DNA from: Candidatus Methylomirabilota bacterium
GTDB taxonomy: Bacteria > Methylomirabilota > Methylomirabilia > Methylomirabilales > Methylomirabilaceae
Direction of reading: 5' to 3'
DNA: 8,246 nucleotides
Assembly: GCA_028869615.1 (NCBI GenBank)
Contig: JAGWRQ010000084.1
Location: 1-8,246, forward strand
Part shown: positions 6,938-8,246 of the stretch, one piece after another
Numbering within the stretch: position 1 is the stretch's first letter
How the letters are laid out: each line of letters starts with the position of its first letter
Translations under genes and position numbers: made by a program
The notes under the pieces: model-generated
Databases searched by the model: none
The model's input: the letters and a program-made list of their open reading frames with translations, nothing else
What the model was told of the DNA's origin: nothing

Positions 6938-6973
6938 GAAGGGCCGGACGACCATAGATTCGCCCGGCCCTTC
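6938..6973. terminator. GC-rich hairpin between zinc-ribbon gene and selA
   Basis: A perfect 10-bp inverted repeat, GAAGGGCCGG (6938-6947) and CCGGCCCTTC (6964-6973), around a 16-base loop. It starts 41 bases past the zinc-ribbon stop codon. No T-run follows on either strand, so it is not a textbook intrinsic terminator. It could be a weak terminator, an mRNA 3' stabiliser or a leader structure for selA. Confidence 0.45.
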
Positions 6974-7013
6974 CCGTAAACTGACAACGACAGGCTATTC
7001 AGATTTGCACATC

Positions 7014-7304
7014 TCACGCCATCGTCGATCGCTTGGCTACAAAGCAAGGCTTGCAGAAGACTGGTTTGTCGAGGATCGGTTTGAAAGGAACGGAGGTCTG
7101 CTGGCCACAGGCCGAGCAAACGACCTCGTACTCTTGGCGGGGGCCTCCATGGCCACCCATCCCTTTGCGCACCGTCTTGCAGCCCTTGCACCGTTTCGGC
7201 TCATTCATGAATCCTTTCTGCTCGTAAAACTCCTGCTCGCCTGCGGTGAAGGTAAACTGCTGCCCACAATCAATACACGTCAGTGACTTATCCTGGAATG
7301 CCAT
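7014..7304 (-). CDS. Small double zinc-ribbon (CxxC) protein
   Basis: A 96-residue protein with two four-cysteine zinc ribbons. The first is C10-x2-C13 with C39-x2-C42, in the pattern LTCIDCGQQFTFTAGEQEFY followed by NEPKRCKGC. The second is C63-x2-C66 with C84-x2-C87 (VVCSACGQQTSVPFKP, then FCKPC). The first half matches what I recall as the 'probable zinc-ribbon' family (zf-trcl) and the second the CxxC-CxxC-SSSS type. A glycine-rich linker (GMGGHGG, 48-54) joins them. Such proteins are common in environmental bacteria and have no established biochemical role; nucleic-acid or protein binding is a guess. The ATG at 7304 has a strong AGGAGG six bases upstream. It is separated by 129 bases from the acuC-like gene and 138 from selA, so it may be its own unit. 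Confidence 0.9.
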   Translation of the reverse strand: MAFQDKSLTCIDCGQQFTFTAGEQEFYEQKGFMNEPKRCKGCKTVRKGMGGHGGPRQEYEVVCSACGQQTSVPFKPILDKPVFCKPCFVAKRSTMA

Positions 7305-7310
7305 TGGCTG

Positions 7311-7316
7311 CCTCCT
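7311..7316 (-). promoter_or_regulatory. Strong ribosome binding site of the zinc-ribbon gene
   Basis: AGGAGG on the minus strand, six bases before the ATG at 7304. It is the best Shine-Dalgarno in the window and fixes this start. By contrast, ricT and metG have none and appear to rely on overlap coupling. Confidence 0.8.
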
Positions 7317-7433
7317 GCCAAACCGAAACCCATTATTGCCCCATTCCTGTACCTTAACGTTCCCCTCGTGCTGTTCTGCCTAGCCTCTACCTTCGTCTCG
7401 TCATAGGCCCTCCCCGCTCAAAAAGGTCCAACG

Positions 7434-8246
7434 TCAGATACCGTGCCGCGGAAACACTACCCGCCTGAGAAGTCCCACCGTTTCACGGACCTCCTCCCAG
7501 GCGCGCGCCTTAGCCGTCCCCTCAATGATTGCAGGGGCATCCATGAATGTCGTACCGTTCCACTCGATCTCCTTGTGCCCAGCCAGGAAGGATTCTGGAA
7601 GCGAAGCCGGTGGCTCATGATCATTCATGATAGCCCAGGCCGCCGTCCAGGCGCGAGCGACGTTCCTCAGGTCATATCCTCCTCCGCCGAGCGCCACCCA
7701 TCGGTCGCAAAGATTTTTCAGACGCCGGACTGCCTGGATAAATGCCCCAAGGCTGATCCCAACGTGGGAGAGGGGATCGGTCCGGTGTGCGTCGATGCCA
7801 AGCTGAGTGATCAAGATATCGGGTCGAAAGGCATCGACAAGAGGCGGAATCACTTCATTGAAACACCAGAGGAAGATCTCGTCATCGGCGGAGGGCGGGA
7901 GGGGGACATTGACTGAGTACCCTTCCCCCTTCCCTTCACCGAGTTCGCCCACGAACCCGGTACCAGGAAACAGAGTGTTGCCGCTCTCGTGGATTGAAAC
8001 CGTCAATACTTGATCAGTGTCGTAAAATGCCCACTGGACACCATCGCCGTGGTGCGCGTCAATGTCCACGTAGGCCACTCGATGCCCGCGCCGGCACAGG
8101 TCGGCGATGATCAGCGCGGCATCGTTAATGTAACAAAACCCGGAGGCCCTTCCCGGCCCGGCGTGGTGGAGCCCCCCGGAGATATTAAATGCCGTTCTCA
8201 CGTCCCCCGATTCCACCAGGCGCATGGCGAGCAGCGAGGCGCCGGC
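7434..8246 (-). CDS. acuC: Histone deacetylase-family protein, AcuC-like (5' end cut by window)
   Basis: The C-terminal 270 residues of a class I-type deacetylase; the frame stays open to the window edge, so the true start lies outside. The zinc-dependent active site is complete in what is visible (numbering from the edge): the charge-relay pair H27-H28 in GGLHHAGP, zinc ligands D63 and H65 in DIDAHHGDG, a third ligand D152 in LGIDAH, and the catalytic tyrosine Y191 in GGGGYD. In Bacillus, AcuC deacetylates acetyl-CoA synthetase and is linked to acetoin use; other relatives act on acetylpolyamines or other acetyl-lysine proteins, so the substrate here is uncertain. The IDAHRTDPLSH stretch favours the AcuC group. 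No acuA or acuB neighbour is visible. An internal ATG at 8225 is not a credible start because conserved sequence continues upstream of it (ASLLA). Confidence 0.9.
   Translation of the reverse strand, partial: AGASLLAMRLVESGDVRTAFNISGGLHHAGPGRASGFCYINDAALIIADLCRRGHRVAYVDIDAHHGDGVQWAFYDTDQVLTVSIHESGNTLFPGTGFVGELGEGKGEGYSVNVPLPPSADDEIFLWCFNEVIPPLVDAFRPDILITQLGIDAHRTDPLSHVGISLGAFIQAVRRLKNLCDRWVALGGGGYDLRNVARAWTAAWAIMNDHEPPASLPESFLAGHKEIEWNGTTFMDAPAIIEGTAKARAWEEVRETVGLLRRVVFPRHGI

Noticed and set aside
6894..7286. A 130-codon + strand frame across the selA leader and zinc-ribbon gene.
   Set aside because: It overlaps the zinc-ribbon gene on the opposite strand, which has intact motifs and a strong Shine-Dalgarno.
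7332..7337. AATAAT on the minus strand as a -10 box for the zinc-ribbon gene.
   Set aside because: There is no convincing -35 at 16-18 bases, and the match is short enough to be chance.
7406..7429. Possible terminator hairpin after the acuC-like gene (GGACC and GGGCC on the minus strand).
   Set aside because: The 5-bp stem has a mismatch in its middle and no T-run follows.

Overview
This is a GC-rich bacterial segment in which all eight supported genes lie on the minus strand. It reads as conserved housekeeping DNA, not a mobile or defence island. Transcription runs from high to low coordinates: an acuC-like deacetylase cut by the window end (7434-8246), a small double zinc-ribbon protein (7014-7304), selA (5373-6875), tmk (4643-5323), holB (3619-4656), ricT (2723-3622), metG (813-2726) and a tatD-family nuclease gene (39-812).

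The five genes tmk-holB-ricT-metG-tatD are packed without gaps. Neighbours overlap by 14 or 4 bases (ATGA), or abut exactly (TAAGTG), so a translationally coupled operon is very likely. The order resembles the Bacillus tmk...holB-yaaT...metS-yabD cluster without its intervening genes. It joins dTTP synthesis, the clamp-loader subunit delta-prime, a PSP1/RicT protein, Met-tRNA charging and a TatD nuclease. selA lies 49 bases upstream of tmk and may share the transcript. It implies that selenocysteine is used somewhere in this genome, but selB and selC are not in view. The zinc-ribbon gene has its own strong ribosome binding site and a GC-rich hairpin after it, so it is probably separate or only partly co-transcribed.

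The most unusual feature is a dispersed short repeat. Three arrays, each exactly four 7-base units (28 bp) of the form RGCTRAY, occur within 2.4 kb. One is inside holB, where it accounts for most of a peptide insertion between the zinc-module cysteines. One spans the end of selA, supplies its stop codon and fills much of the selA-tmk gap. One is inside the non-conserved start of selA. They look like a genome-wide repeat family that tolerates insertion into coding regions.

The organism cannot be named from this sequence. The GC content, selA, the zinc-ribbon protein, a single-knuckle MetG with a fused tRNA-binding domain and the heptamer repeats would suit a Gram-negative-type environmental lineage such as NC10/Methylomirabilota, Nitrospirota or a deltaproteobacterial relative. 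This is inference only. No CRISPR, transposase, prophage, RNA gene or clear new multi-gene system was found.
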